A DNA stretch of 64,000 nucleotides, from NCBI RefSeq assembly GCF_000383235.1, contig NZ_KB910924.1, forward strand, positions 186,001 to 250,000, written 5' to 3'. The stretch comes from Bacillus sp. 123MFChir2. Lineage in GTDB: Bacteria > Bacillota > Bacilli > Bacillales > Bacillaceae_G. Shown one piece after another: positions 25,372 to 34,832 of the stretch (position 1 is its first letter; each line of letters begins with the position of its first letter). The notes under the pieces are model-generated. The model saw only the letters and a list, made by a program, of their open reading frames with translations. It did not search any database and was not told the DNA's origin. The translations under genes and the position numbers were made by a program.

Positions 25372-25410
25372 TTGTCCAGTTCCAGTGGCTAGAATGTCCG
25401 GTGGCTTCGC
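25372..25410. repeat. 39-bp direct repeat, unit 1 (sigE-sigG gap)
   Basis: Starts TTGTCCAGTTCCAGTGGC and ends GTCCGGTGGCTTCGC; identical to 25495-25533, with a 123-bp period. It resembles the widespread Bacillus/Geobacillus intergenic repeat of the CCAGCTCCAGCGCCTAG type, from memory. Confidence 0.75.
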
Positions 25411-25494
25411 TTCTTCCTATGAGGTAAAAAACACCTCTACGTCTGAAGCTCCATCCCCCTCACATTCTGGACGAGCCACTTCCACTTTTCTTTG

Positions 25495-25533
25495 TTGTCC
25501 AGTTCCAGTGGCTAGAATGTCCGGTGGCTTCGC
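25495..25533. repeat. 39-bp direct repeat, unit 2
   Basis: Exact second copy of 25372-25410, ending one base before the sigE stop codon (25535-25537). The 84-bp spacer contains CATTCTGGACGAGCCACT, partly complementary to the repeat's AGTGGCTAGAATG, so the whole can fold. Confidence 0.75.
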
Positions 25534-25534
25534 C

Positions 25535-26251
25535 TCATACCATTTTATTAAATTCTTTGCGCAGCCTTTTAATAATTCGCTTTTCTAAACGTGATATATA
25601 GGACTGGGAAATCCCAAGCATATCAGCAACATCCTTTTGTGTTTTCTCTTCTCCACCATCTAAGCCAAAACGAAGTTCCATAATTTGCTTCTCTCGATCA
25701 TTTAATTGATGCAATGCTTTCATAAGTAAATGACGGTCAACAGTTGCTTCCAAGTCCTTTGTAATAATGTCTTCATCTGTCCCTAAAACATCTGATAACA
25801 ATAGTTCATTTCCATCCCAATCAATATTAAGTGGCTCATCAAATGATACTTCCGAACGATTTTTATTATTTCTCCGCAAATGCATCAATATCTCATTCTC
25901 AATACATCTTGATGCATACGTTGCGAGTTTGATTTTTTTTTCTGGATTAAATGTATTAACCGCTTTAATTAAACCAATAGTTCCAATACTAATAAGATCC
26001 TCGATATTAATTCCTGTATTTTCAAACTTTCTAGCAATGTATACAACAAGACGTAAATTGCGCTCTATTAAAAGCGACCTTGCTGTTTCATCTCCTTTTG
26101 GTAGTTTTTGCAGCAATATTTCTTCTTCTTCTTTCGTTAATGGTGGTGGCAATGCTTCACTTCCACCGATATAGTAAATTTCATCGGTCTTAATTCCAAG
26201 TTTTAGTAATAATTTATACCAAAGATACGTTAACCGAAATTTCAATTTCAA
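25535..26251 (-). CDS. sigE: RNA polymerase sigma-E factor precursor (pro-sigma-E)
   Basis: Early mother-cell sigma factor, made as an inactive precursor and cleaved by SpoIIGA. The 238-residue sequence has the hydrophobic pro-region (about 1-28, [13 protein letters not shown]), then [13 protein letters not shown], region 2 ([21 protein letters not shown]) and region 4 ([20 protein letters not shown]). The start is TTG at 26251, 7 bases after GGAGG. It follows spoIIGA by 21 bp in the spoIIG operon. Confidence 0.96.
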   Translation of the reverse strand: MKLKFRLTYLWYKLLLKLGIKTDEIYYIGGSEALPPPLTKEEEEILLQKLPKGDETARSLLIERNLRLVVYIARKFENTGINIEDLISIGTIGLIKAVNTFNPEKKIKLATYASRCIENEILMHLRRNNKNRSEVSFDEPLNIDWDGNELLLSDVLGTDEDIITKDLEATVDRHLLMKALHQLNDREKQIMELRFGLDGGEEKTQKDVADMLGISQSYISRLEKRIIKRLRKEFNKMV

Positions 26252-26272
26252 CCCAATCCCTCCGTTTCTGTA

Positions 26273-27190
26273 TTAAGCAATTATTATTTTTTGTGACAAT
26301 AACATTTTTGGATGTAGAATACATTGATACTCTCCATTCGCTGATAACTGCTGGGCATTCAAACCAATTAATACTTTATTTACAGCCACCTTCGTACCTT
26401 CATGATCAATTTGCACATAGTCAGGTTTAAACGCCCATAAAAATTGTTGATTAACCCCTACAGCTCGGTAAGGAATTAAACGCAAACGAGTTGCCCACTG
26501 TGATTCTTCATCTGGTATATAAGGAATAGTCGTTTTCATTTGAACTTGTTCTATTAGCCATTGTGGAAGCACATGTTCCAAAGAAGAAACGTTGATAATC
26601 ATCACTGGTGTTTTTGTAAGTGGGTCATGTAATTGATTTCCACTATCAATCAATCCATCTAGTTGAATATCATTTATATCAATTTTGATATCTACTTTCA
26701 CAATTTGTTCATAATGAATTTTTGTCACTTCTACATCCTCAATTCTCTTTTTAGAAAAATAATAAATAACAGGAAACCCAATGATAACAAACAACCAACT
26801 TATAGGATCACCATACGAAATAGATTTTGTCGAAATTAGTTCGTTCATCATGTCATTTGTTTGAAGAAAAAAGTGTGTTCCAACAAGGCCACCTCCTACC
26901 ATAAACGTCACAAAATAAAAGGTTAACACGCTCTGTAGAAATGTTCGAAAACGAATAAAGCCAAATGCAGTGTAAACTATAAGAAATGAATATATTAATT
27001 TCATTACAGGATGTGTCATCAACGATGCTAACGGCGTGAATGCAAAAATAACAATTGTTGAACCGATACATGCGCCAAGCACAAGTCTCCATCTTTTCAC
27101 TTTCTGTTTTAAAACAATTGCCGTTAATAAAAGTAAAAGAAAATCAATGCAGACATTTAATAACCATATAATGTCGGCGTAAACGACCAA
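26273..27190 (-). CDS. spoIIGA: Sigma-E processing peptidase SpoIIGA
   Basis: Membrane aspartic protease that activates pro-sigma-E after a forespore signal. About five N-terminal membrane spans (residues 3-145) precede a cytoplasmic domain with the catalytic motif DSGN (Asp182) and the DPLTKTPVMI segment. I choose TTG at 27190: GAGG lies 7 bases upstream and the protein then begins MVVYADIIWLLN like its relatives. The GTG at 27199 overlaps the ribosome-binding site. The protein is 305 residues. Confidence 0.93.
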   Translation of the reverse strand: MVVYADIIWLLNVCIDFLLLLLTAIVLKQKVKRWRLVLGACIGSTIVIFAFTPLASLMTHPVMKLIYSFLIVYTAFGFIRFRTFLQSVLTFYFVTFMVGGGLVGTHFFLQTNDMMNELISTKSISYGDPISWLFVIIGFPVIYYFSKKRIEDVEVTKIHYEQIVKVDIKIDINDIQLDGLIDSGNQLHDPLTKTPVMIINVSSLEHVLPQWLIEQVQMKTTIPYIPDEESQWATRLRLIPYRAVGVNQQFLWAFKPDYVQIDHEGTKVAVNKVLIGLNAQQLSANGEYQCILHPKMLLSQKIIIA

Positions 27191-27222
27191 ACGGTTCACC
27201 TCTTTTTTATAAAGTTGAGACT

Positions 27223-27256
27223 AGTATAATGCATATCCATTGGAAAAGTGTGTCAA
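27223..27256 (-). promoter_or_regulatory. spoIIG promoter with 22-bp spacer
   Basis: On the - strand TTGACA (27251-27256) and TATACT (27223-27228) are separated by 22 bp. This is the unusual spacing known for the B. subtilis spoIIG promoter, which is active only with phosphorylated Spo0A. I could not confidently mark the Spo0A boxes. Confidence 0.8.
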
Positions 27257-27344
27257 TTTACGGAAGGGATTTTTTGTTATTTTGAAACTTTGAGGAATAA
27301 TTTGTCATGTAGAAACAGTGCTTTCTTTGAGTAGGTAACAGACT

Positions 27345-27385
27345 AAAAAAGCAATCATCTATTATGCATAGATGATTGCCTTTTT
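27345..27385. terminator. Bidirectional terminator between spoIIG and ftsZ
   Basis: 11-bp stem GCAATCATCTA / TAGATGATTGC with A6 before and T5 after, so it has a T run on both strands. It lies beyond the ftsZ terminator and insulates spoIIG from the division genes. Confidence 0.75.
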
Positions 27386-27445
27386 ATGTTCCATGATATA
27401 CGAAAGTTCATCTCGCTACCTATAACCGGACGAGCTTAATTACTT

Positions 27446-27487
27446 TAAATAATAAGCAGTGAGGAAGTCCCCACCGCTTATTATTTC
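27446..27487. terminator. Terminator of ftsAZ
   Basis: Stem AAATAATAAGC.GTG.GG / CC.CAC.GCTTATTATTT downstream of the ftsZ stop, with two mismatches. Confidence 0.75.
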
Positions 27488-27504
27488 ACTTTATAATCGC
27501 TCCC

Positions 27505-28656
27505 TTAGCGTCTGCGACGATTACGTAAAAATGCTGGGATATCGATATCATCTACATCTGTGTGACGATCATTCACAACTGGCTCTTCACGCATAACCTC
27601 ACGCTTTACTTCACGTTGTTTAACCGGTTGTACTGATTGCTGTACATTTTTAGTAGAAGTTGCTGTAGGACGAGCAAGTGGCTTAGGTGGTTGCATTGAG
27701 ATGCTATCATCGAAACCTGTTGCAATCACTGTTACTACAATTTCATCTTTTAAACCTTCATTAATTACTGAACCGAAAATCATATTTACTTCCGGATCTG
27801 AAGCTGAAGCTACAATATCAGCTGCTTCTTGTACTTCATATAAACTTAAATTTGTGCCACCTGTAATGTTCATAATAACACCTTGTGCACCATCAATAGA
27901 TGTTTCTAGCAATGGACTAGATATCGCGCGTTTTGCCGCTTCTGTCGCACGGTTTTCACCAGTTCCGATACCAATCCCCATTAAAGCAGAACCTTTGTTA
28001 GACATGATTGTTTTTACGTCTGCAAAGTCTAAGTTAATAAGACCAGGCGTTGCAATTAAGTCAGAAATACCTTGAACACCTTGACGTAAAACATTATCCG
28101 CTTCACGGAATGCTTCAAGCATTGGTGTATTTTTATCCACTATTTCTAAAATACGATCATTTGGGATAACAATAATTGTATCTACATTTTCTTTAAACGC
28201 AGCAATTCCAGATGTAGCTTGTGTTGAACGCTTGCGACCTTCAAATGTAAATGGGCGAGTTACAACTCCAACTGTTAATGCACCTAGCTCTTTTGCAATT
28301 TGTGCAATAACTGGAGCTGCTCCTGTCCCAGTTCCACCGCCCATACCAGCTGTGACAAAGACCATATCCGCACCGCGAAGTGCTTCTTGAATTTGTTCTT
28401 TACTTTCTTCAGCAGCTTTTTTTCCTACTTCTGGATTTGCTCCAGCACCAAGTCCGCGCGTTAATTTACCACCAATTTGCATTCTTGTTTCAGCTTTTGA
28501 TAAATTTAGTGCTTGTGCATCTGTGTTTACGGCGATAAAGTCCACGCCCTGCACACCATTTTCAATCATACGATTGACAGCATTGTTTCCGCCGCCGCCA
28601 ACACCAATAACTTTTATATTTGCTAATTGATCTTGTGTAGTATCAAACTCTAACAT
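27505..28656 (-). CDS. ftsZ: Cell division GTPase FtsZ
   Basis: Tubulin-like GTPase forming the Z-ring. The 383-residue protein has the nucleotide-binding [11 protein letters not shown] near residue 20, the [10 protein letters not shown] signature (about 105-114) and a variable linker after ~315. The conserved C-terminal peptide [14 protein letters not shown] is the docking site for FtsA and SepF. ATG at 28656, 39 bp after ftsA, with a purine-rich GGGGG site. Confidence 0.97.
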   Translation of the reverse strand: MLEFDTTQDQLANIKVIGVGGGGNNAVNRMIENGVQGVDFIAVNTDAQALNLSKAETRMQIGGKLTRGLGAGANPEVGKKAAEESKEQIQEALRGADMVFVTAGMGGGTGTGAAPVIAQIAKELGALTVGVVTRPFTFEGRKRSTQATSGIAAFKENVDTIIVIPNDRILEIVDKNTPMLEAFREADNVLRQGVQGISDLIATPGLINLDFADVKTIMSNKGSALMGIGIGTGENRATEAAKRAISSPLLETSIDGAQGVIMNITGGTNLSLYEVQEAADIVASASDPEVNMIFGSVINEGLKDEIVVTVIATGFDDSISMQPPKPLARPTATSTKNVQQSVQPVKQREVKREVMREEPVVNDRHTDVDDIDIPAFLRNRRRR

Positions 28657-28695
28657 GTCGAAATCCCCCTAGAACCTCATTTTTCGCGTTCAAAT

Positions 28696-30006
28696 CTAAT
28701 CCCATAAATAACGGAATACACGCTTCACTTTTGACATCATTCGTTCATTGTTATTATCGTTATTATTAGTAGTACGAGGCTTTTGCTTTGCTGGTTGTTG
28801 CACTGCAGCAGGTACTGGTGCATGTGTATGCTGTAATTCAAAGTTTTCCTGCTTTTCCTGCACACCCTTTCCTCGCAACTTAGCTTTTTGATATGCATTT
28901 TTAATAAGTCCAACGCCAATTGTATATTGTGGTTCACGTACACCAATATAATCTGGCGTTGCAATACGAACATTTTGATGTAGAATGTCATTTGCAAGAT
29001 CAAGAATACCAGACATAGAAACAACACCACCAGTAAGTATATAACCAGCTGGTAACTGTTTAATGCCAAATTTTTGTACCTCATCTTGTACAAGCATAAG
29101 AATTTCCTCTACACGCGCTTCAATGACATCAGCTAACTCTAATTGAGAATATTGCTCTGTTTGATCACTACCCATCATTGAAACAGTAAATACCTCTTCC
29201 TCAGATGCTGTATCATAAAAAGCATGTCCATATTTTAGCTTAATTTGTTCTGCATTTTCAGTTGATGTTTTCAAACCGATGGCAATATCTTTTGTAATAT
29301 GATCTCCGCCAATCGGTAATATACTTGTGGTTTGTAATTCTCCATCTTGAAAAATCGATAATGTCGTCGAACCTCCACCGATGTCAACAAGAGCAGCCCC
29401 TCGATTTTTTTCATCGTTCGATAAAGCAACTGCTGATGCTGCTAATGGCTGAAGGCAAATATCAATTATTTCAAGGCCCGCTTTTTCTACACATCGAAGT
29501 AAATTATGTAACAATGTTCTCGAGCCTGTAATTAATGTACCTTCCATTTCTAAACGTACACCAATCATTCCGCGCGGATCATTAATTTCATCGAGACCGT
29601 CTACGATAAACTGTCGAGGTACCACATCAATAAATTCGCGCTCTGGTGCAATTGACACAACTTGTGCTGCATCAAGTACCCGAAGCACATCTTCGTTTCC
29701 AATTTCACGGTCTTCATTTGAAACAGCGACTACTCCATGACAAGGAAGAAGCTGTACTTGATTTGCATTTACACCTACAACAACTCGTTCAATGTGTATT
29801 CCTACCATGCGTTCAGCTTGTTCAATCGCCTTTTTAATCGATTGCACAGTCTCATCTATGTCAACAATGGAGCCCTTTTTCAAACCATTTGACTTTACAT
29901 TTCCAACACCAATAATGTTTAAAGCGTCATTGACCATCTCGCCAATTATGACTTTAACATTGGATGTACCGATGTCAAGACTCACATATATTTCATTGCT
30001 GTTCAT
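28696..30006 (-). CDS. ftsA: Cell division protein FtsA
   Basis: Actin-like ATPase tethering FtsZ to the membrane. The 436-residue protein starts with SLDIGTSNVKVIIGE (phosphate 1), carries the VDIGGGSTTLS phosphate 2 motif and the SHS2-type 1C subdomain. It ends with the amphipathic helix MMSKVKRVFRYLWD that inserts into membrane; a Gln/Pro/Asn-rich linker precedes that helix. GGAGGTG lies upstream of the ATG. It is separated from divIB by a 406-bp non-coding gap. Confidence 0.96.
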   Translation of the reverse strand: MNSNEIYVSLDIGTSNVKVIIGEMVNDALNIIGVGNVKSNGLKKGSIVDIDETVQSIKKAIEQAERMVGIHIERVVVGVNANQVQLLPCHGVVAVSNEDREIGNEDVLRVLDAAQVVSIAPEREFIDVVPRQFIVDGLDEINDPRGMIGVRLEMEGTLITGSRTLLHNLLRCVEKAGLEIIDICLQPLAASAVALSNDEKNRGAALVDIGGGSTTLSIFQDGELQTTSILPIGGDHITKDIAIGLKTSTENAEQIKLKYGHAFYDTASEEEVFTVSMMGSDQTEQYSQLELADVIEARVEEILMLVQDEVQKFGIKQLPAGYILTGGVVSMSGILDLANDILHQNVRIATPDYIGVREPQYTIGVGLIKNAYQKAKLRGKGVQEKQENFELQHTHAPVPAAVQQPAKQKPRTTNNNDNNNERMMSKVKRVFRYLWD

Positions 30007-30412
30007 TCTCTGGCACCTCCTTCTTTATTTATACCATAAAAATCAATATATGGAACAACAATCGTTGCTTTACTATGTTATAAGAAAAATATTCAACGTA
30101 TTTATGAGTTTCCCTTTTTTAACACTATATTTTTCTTATTTTTATTTGGCATTCATTCACTTTTATAACAATTATATGCAAATCGCTGTTATATTTTAAA
30201 ATAATCTTCTCTAACTACAAAGATTACCGCCAATTATAAGTCTACACTAAGATGTACTTCTAGAAAAGTGAAACTTGCACCTAAGATTATATTAAAAAAG
30301 AAAATAGGAAAAAATATGATTAAATCACATAATTCCCAAGAATACATTCCCATTTTTCCTAACAAAACATATTTTACAATTAAAGTATCTACTTTACCAC
30401 TCTTTATATTAT
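30007..30412. other. Non-coding gap between divIB and ftsA
   Basis: 406 bp of AT-rich sequence without a convincing reading frame. In B. subtilis this interval holds ylxW, ylxX and sbp; none is present here. It probably contains the ftsAZ promoter(s), but I cannot mark -10/-35 boxes with good spacing. Confidence 0.6.
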
Positions 30413-31159
30413 TTAATTGATATATTCAGTATAAGTAGCTACCTCTAGATGAATAATTGCTTTTTTATCTGGCGGTAAATTCTTAATAATAAGAGGATAA
30501 GCTTCCATTCGTTTTGCAAAGTCTTGAATCACCGTGCTTACTTCGTATCCCTCATTCATATACAATGTAAGATGATCTGCATACAAATCTGTTGGTTTGT
30601 ATTGAATTTCTGAAATGGATCGAAGAACAGCTGGTGTTAATTTTTCTAGTTCAGCAATCAATTCTTTCATTTTCTTTTCTTCAAAAGGAACAAAAATCGG
30701 TGCAGCAACTGGCAGCTTCCCATTTGGAAGAGCATCTAATGATTTTCCATTTTGTAAAAGGGGGTATAATTTCCCATCTTTATTAATGTAGCCAGTTGTC
30801 ACATATTCCTCAATATCGATAACAATTTTATTTGGAAATTGTTTTTTCACATGGACATTTTTAATTTCCTTTTGCTTTTTTAACTTCTCTTCCGCTTGAT
30901 ACCCGACTACACGAAAATAACTTGTTTTATATGTAATTCCTAACTGCTCCATGATTTGTTCATCCGTCATATAATGATTACCATGAACTGTAATCTGCTT
31001 TATATTGCTAAGCGGAGATCGGAAATAAATTAAAAAAAGCACCAATAAGAATAAAATCGATACATATAAAATTAATCGATTATTTACTTGTTTTTTCTTC
31101 TTTTGATTTTTTAACTTTGGTACACGATCTTGTAGCTTAATAACTTTACTATTCTTCAT
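30413..31159 (-). CDS. divIB: Divisome protein DivIB (FtsQ)
   Basis: Bitopic membrane protein stabilising FtsL/DivIC at the septum. 248 residues: a basic cytoplasmic tail with KNQKKKKQ, one membrane span (about 28-46), a POTRA domain (about 50-120, ITVHGNHYMTDEQIMEQLG) and the FtsQ-type beta domain. The ATG at 31159 follows GGGGGAG; an upstream frame to 31252 crosses a terminator hairpin and is rejected. Confidence 0.94.
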   Translation of the reverse strand: MKNSKVIKLQDRVPKLKNQKKKKQVNNRLILYVSILFLLVLFLIYFRSPLSNIKQITVHGNHYMTDEQIMEQLGITYKTSYFRVVGYQAEEKLKKQKEIKNVHVKKQFPNKIVIDIEEYVTTGYINKDGKLYPLLQNGKSLDALPNGKLPVAAPIFVPFEEKKMKELIAELEKLTPAVLRSISEIQYKPTDLYADHLTLYMNEGYEVSTVIQDFAKRMEAYPLIIKNLPPDKKAIIHLEVATYTEYIN

Positions 31160-31182
31160 GTACGCTCCCCCTATGTAACATA

Positions 31183-31212
31183 AAGAACGGCATGTTATGC
31201 ATGCCGTTCTTC
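31183..31212. terminator. Hairpin between murB and divIB
   Basis: 12-bp stem AAGAACGGCATG / CATGCCGTTCTT with a short loop and weak T-rich tails. It may act as a partial terminator within the cluster. Confidence 0.6.
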
Positions 31213-31255
31213 TTCTTATTATATCATAAATGATAATAAGCGGGACAGACAACTG

Positions 31256-32161
31256 TTATCTTCCAATGATTTCTACTTCAGTGTGCATATCTACCCCAAA
31301 TTGTTCTTTTATTGTCTTCTTTACAAAAGCGATTAAATCAAGAACATCTTGAGCTGATGCTGTCCCCATATTTACAATAAAATTCCCATGCATTTCTGAA
31401 ATTTTCGCACCACCAATTTGATACCCACGTAGTCCAGCCTTTTCAACTAGATTACCTGCATAGTTTGGTAGCGGATTTCTAAAAATACTTCCTGCACAAG
31501 GATGATTCCAGGGTTGTGTATCACGACGATAATCTTTATTTTTTTGCATAATACCAATAATTTCGTCACGATTTCCTTCTTTTAACTGCAATTCTGCTTC
31601 TAGTACAATACCAGGGCACTTCTTTTGTAATACAGATGTACGATAAGAAAATTCTAGTTCTTCTTTCGTTAGCCATCCAATCTTTCCATCTTCAAATAAC
31701 ACACGAGCTCTCTTCAAAATTTCAGACATATCCGATTTATGAGCACCTGCATTCATATAAACGGATCCACCTACACTTCCCGGGATTCCACTAGCAAACT
31801 CTAATCCTGCAAGTCCTTGACGGCTTAGTAAAGTTGAAAGCTTGATAAGAGGATATCCTCCGCCTACACGGACATTTGTTCCAGTTACTTCTAAATGATC
31901 CAAACCTTCTCCTAATCGAATGACAACACCTTCAATTCCGTTATCTGAGATAAGCAGATTAGACCCACGACCAATTGCAGTCCACTTTGTTCCATGCTTT
32001 TGCACAAGCTCTAACGATTTTTCTACACCTTCCACGCTACTTGGAATTACTAAAATATCTGCTGGACCACCTATTTTCATCGTTGTATAACGAGCTAATG
32101 GTTCATTTTCTAATATTTTTCCTACTTGTGCTTCCATAAGTTCGTTTGCTAATTGTTTCAT
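31256..32161 (-). CDS. murB: UDP-N-acetylenolpyruvoylglucosamine reductase
   Basis: FAD/NADPH enzyme making UDP-MurNAc. The 301-residue protein shows the FAD-binding [10 protein letters not shown] and IGRGSNLL, the active-site region GSIFRNP with its serine, and a C-terminal catalytic glutamate in HTEVEIIG. It is the type II form (no insertion of a YIGA loop). The ATG at 32161 follows GGGGGAGAG; a longer frame to 32215 overlaps murG. Confidence 0.95.
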   Translation of the reverse strand: MKQLANELMEAQVGKILENEPLARYTTMKIGGPADILVIPSSVEGVEKSLELVQKHGTKWTAIGRGSNLLISDNGIEGVVIRLGEGLDHLEVTGTNVRVGGGYPLIKLSTLLSRQGLAGLEFASGIPGSVGGSVYMNAGAHKSDMSEILKRARVLFEDGKIGWLTKEELEFSYRTSVLQKKCPGIVLEAELQLKEGNRDEIIGIMQKNKDYRRDTQPWNHPCAGSIFRNPLPNYAGNLVEKAGLRGYQIGGAKISEMHGNFIVNMGTASAQDVLDLIAFVKKTIKEQFGVDMHTEVEIIGR

Positions 32162-32211
32162 GATGCTCTCCCCCATATTAAATCTCCATACTACAGTAGT
32201 ATGCAGGGCAT

Positions 32212-33315
32212 TCACCTTACGTTATTTTCTACAAGTTTTTTCATTACTTCAAATAACTTGTTTGCTGCATCTGGAACTCCTAACTGTTTTGCAGCTAGTT
32301 TCATACTTTGTAATTTCTGTATATTCAATAAAATTTCATCAATATCACCAAGAAGTGTTTCACCTGTTAACTCTTTCTCAAGAAGCATCTTCGCTGCTCC
32401 TTTCTCAACGACAGAAAGAGCATTTTTCTCTTGGTGATTGTTTGTTACATATGGACTTGGAATTAAGATACTTGGTTTTCCTAAAGCTGTCAATTCAGCT
32501 AGCGTTGTGGCACCTGCACGCGAAACAACAAGATCCACACCAGTAAGTACTTCTGGCATGTTATCAATAAACGGCTTAATGATAACATTGTGTGGATTCC
32601 CTTTTTGTTTCACTAATTCCATTACTTTATCATAATGCACTTCACCTGTAACGTACAATACGTCATAAGTTTTATTACCAAATTGTTCAATTGCTTCTAA
32701 AAATGCATCATTAATTGGTCTAGCGCCTCTACTTCCACCAAAAATTAGCACTGATTTTTTGGAAAGAGATAAACCGACAGAGCGCTTGCCTCTCATACCA
32801 TTTTGATTCATCACTTCTGAAGCACGAGGATTTCCTGTCATCACAACTTTATTTTGCGGAAAATGTTCTGCTGCGGCTTCAAAACACACCGCTACTTTAT
32901 TCACGTAACGACTCAAAAATTTATTTGTTACACCGGGTACACTATTTTGTTCATGTACTATTGTTGGAATACCAAGTTTTGCTGCTGCGTATACAACTGG
33001 ACCACATACATAACCACCTGTTCCAATTACAACATCTGGATTAAAACGACGAATATATCGTTTGCTATCCTGTACACCCTTTACAAAACGCATCACCGTT
33101 TTCACATTATCAATTGATAATTTCCGCTTAAAACCACTAATAACAATAGATTGAAATGGAATACCAGCTTTGCGAACAATTTTACTTTCTAAACCATTTT
33201 CTGTACCAATATATAAAAATCTTGCTTCTGGATGTATTTTTTTAATTTCTCGAATTAACGCAAGAGCCGGATAAATGTGCCCGCCCGTTCCGCCACCACT
33301 GACTAATACTCGCAC
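32212..33315 (-). CDS. murG: MurG, lipid II-forming GlcNAc transferase
   Basis: Peripheral membrane glycosyltransferase (GT-B) adding GlcNAc to lipid I. The 367-residue protein begins with the glycine loop [12 protein letters not shown] (about 6-17), has [15 protein letters not shown] and the donor-binding [10 protein letters not shown] motif. The start is GTG at 33315, 8 bases after GGAGG. It lies between spoVE and murB, as in B. subtilis. Confidence 0.96.
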   Translation of the reverse strand: MRVLVSGGGTGGHIYPALALIREIKKIHPEARFLYIGTENGLESKIVRKAGIPFQSIVISGFKRKLSIDNVKTVMRFVKGVQDSKRYIRRFNPDVVIGTGGYVCGPVVYAAAKLGIPTIVHEQNSVPGVTNKFLSRYVNKVAVCFEAAAEHFPQNKVVMTGNPRASEVMNQNGMRGKRSVGLSLSKKSVLIFGGSRGARPINDAFLEAIEQFGNKTYDVLYVTGEVHYDKVMELVKQKGNPHNVIIKPFIDNMPEVLTGVDLVVSRAGATTLAELTALGKPSILIPSPYVTNNHQEKNALSVVEKGAAKMLLEKELTGETLLGDIDEILLNIQKLQSMKLAAKQLGVPDAANKLFEVMKKLVENNVR

Positions 33316-33460
33316 TGCCTATTCCTCCGCTTCCTTTTTTCTATTATCCCACTACTTTGGGACAATAAAAGTACAATTTGTTGAGCTAACCTTGCTCATA
33401 GTAAAATTCACTGTTTGCTATTCATATATCAATCGCATAATTTCTATTTTTACATACGAA

Positions 33461-33485
33461 AAACCCTGTCATAAAAACAGGGTTT
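33461..33485. terminator. Terminator of spoVE
   Basis: Stem AAACCCTGT / ACAGGGTTT with a T run on the - strand, overlapping the end of spoVE. Confidence 0.75.
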
Positions 33486-34581
33486 AGTAGCGAGAATGAC
33501 GACTTATATTTAGTAACACTCCAACCGCCATTAACATAAGGGTCAAGCTGGACCCACCATAGCTTAAAAATGGTAAGGTGATTCCTGTTACTGGCATTAA
33601 TCCAGTTACAACACCGATGTTAATCATTACTTGAATCGCAATCATCGCCACAATCCCGACTGCTAAAAAAGTACCGTATAAGTCTGGTGCCCCTAACGCT
33701 ACACGAATGCCGCGCCATAACAACAGACTAAATAATAATAACACAAACGAACCACCAATAAAACCTAATTCTTCAGATAGAATCGCAAAAATAAAGTCTG
33801 TTTGCGGCTCCGGTAAGTAAAGAAATTTTTGTCTACTTTGGCCAAGACCAAGGCCAAATAATCCTCCCGGTCCGATTGCAAGTAGTGATTGAATAATTTG
33901 AAATCCACTTCCAAGTGGATCTGACCATGGATCTAAATAAGATGTAATCCGTTTTATTCGATACGGTGCTGATGCAATTAACCCTACAAATCCCGCAACT
34001 CCTATAAGTCCTAACATGGCAAAATGAAAAATCCGTGCTCCCGAAACAAAAATCATAACAACACAAGTTCCAACCATTACAGTTCCTGTTCCCAAATCCG
34101 GTTGCAGCATAATCATACCAAATGCTACAAATACAAAACTAAGGGAAGGAAGTAAACCTTGTTTAAAAGATGTGATCACTTTTTGTTTTTCCGATAAAAA
34201 TTTCGCTAAAAAAATAATCATCGCAAATTTCATAAACTCAGAAGGCTGAATAGAAAATGCCCCTATCCCAATCCAACTTCGAGCTCCGCCGCGCACTAGC
34301 CCAATACCAGGAATCAAAACTAAAATAAGGAGAACAAAACAGATGAGTAAAATCAATTTAGAATATGTACGCCACACCCAATAATCAATTCTCATGATGA
34401 AAAACATAGCAACGACACCAAGCCCAGCAAATAACAGTTGACGCTTTGCAAAAAAGAATGAATCTCCCATTTTATACGAAGCCCATACAGCACTAGCGCT
34501 GTACACCATCACCATTCCTACTGTTAAAAGTAACAATGTTACAATAATAAGAATAAAGTCAGGAGTCTTCTTTGTCCGCAA
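33484..34581 (-). CDS. spoVE: SEDS peptidoglycan glycosyltransferase SpoVE
   Basis: Polytopic SEDS protein that polymerises spore cortex glycan with SpoVD. 365 residues with about ten membrane spans and the family stretches GGARSWIGIG, IQPSEFMKFA and GITLPFLSYGGSS. Start codon TTG at 34581, 7 bases after AGAGGTG. Its place between murD and murG, with spoVD in the same cluster, supports SpoVE rather than FtsW or RodA. Confidence 0.92.
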   Translation of the reverse strand: MRTKKTPDFILIIVTLLLLTVGMVMVYSASAVWASYKMGDSFFFAKRQLLFAGLGVVAMFFIMRIDYWVWRTYSKLILLICFVLLILVLIPGIGLVRGGARSWIGIGAFSIQPSEFMKFAMIIFLAKFLSEKQKVITSFKQGLLPSLSFVFVAFGMIMLQPDLGTGTVMVGTCVVMIFVSGARIFHFAMLGLIGVAGFVGLIASAPYRIKRITSYLDPWSDPLGSGFQIIQSLLAIGPGGLFGLGLGQSRQKFLYLPEPQTDFIFAILSEELGFIGGSFVLLLFSLLLWRGIRVALGAPDLYGTFLAVGIVAMIAIQVMINIGVVTGLMPVTGITLPFLSYGGSSLTLMLMAVGVLLNISRHSRY

Positions 34582-34789
34582 TGAGTATCACCTCTTTGAA
34601 TGCAGCTTTTGATTGACCATACTTTTTTCACAACCGAAGCCTCATTTATTCATCCATCTAGCAGCTTGATTCCCACCTCAAAATTGTGCAAAATCAAAGA
34701 AGATATGTGCGAAATAACTGCCTGTAAACTTTCCATTAGTGAACGCTGAAACCTCCCACTTATAGAAATCTCACATTATCCTACCTATA
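34582..34789. other. Gap between murD and spoVE
   Basis: About 208 bp with no reading frame. A stretch around 34745-34778 weakly resembles R2 in reverse. A sigma-E promoter for spoVE is expected here but I cannot place it with confidence. Confidence 0.4.
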
Positions 34790-34828
34790 AAAGAATCATC
34801 AGTAGAAATAATCCACTGATGATTCTTT
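34790..34828. terminator. Terminator of murD
   Basis: 14-bp perfect stem AAAGAATCATCAGT / ACTGATGATTCTTT, just after the murD stop. Confidence 0.8.
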
Positions 34829-34832
34829 CACT

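Noticed and set aside
25372-25533. CRISPR-like array in the sigE-sigG gap
   Set aside because: Only two repeat units, a spacer of 84 bp that is partly complementary to the repeat, and no cas genes.
28737-29093. 118-codon - strand frame inside ftsA
   Set aside because: Alternative frame of ftsA with Lys/Asn-rich random composition.
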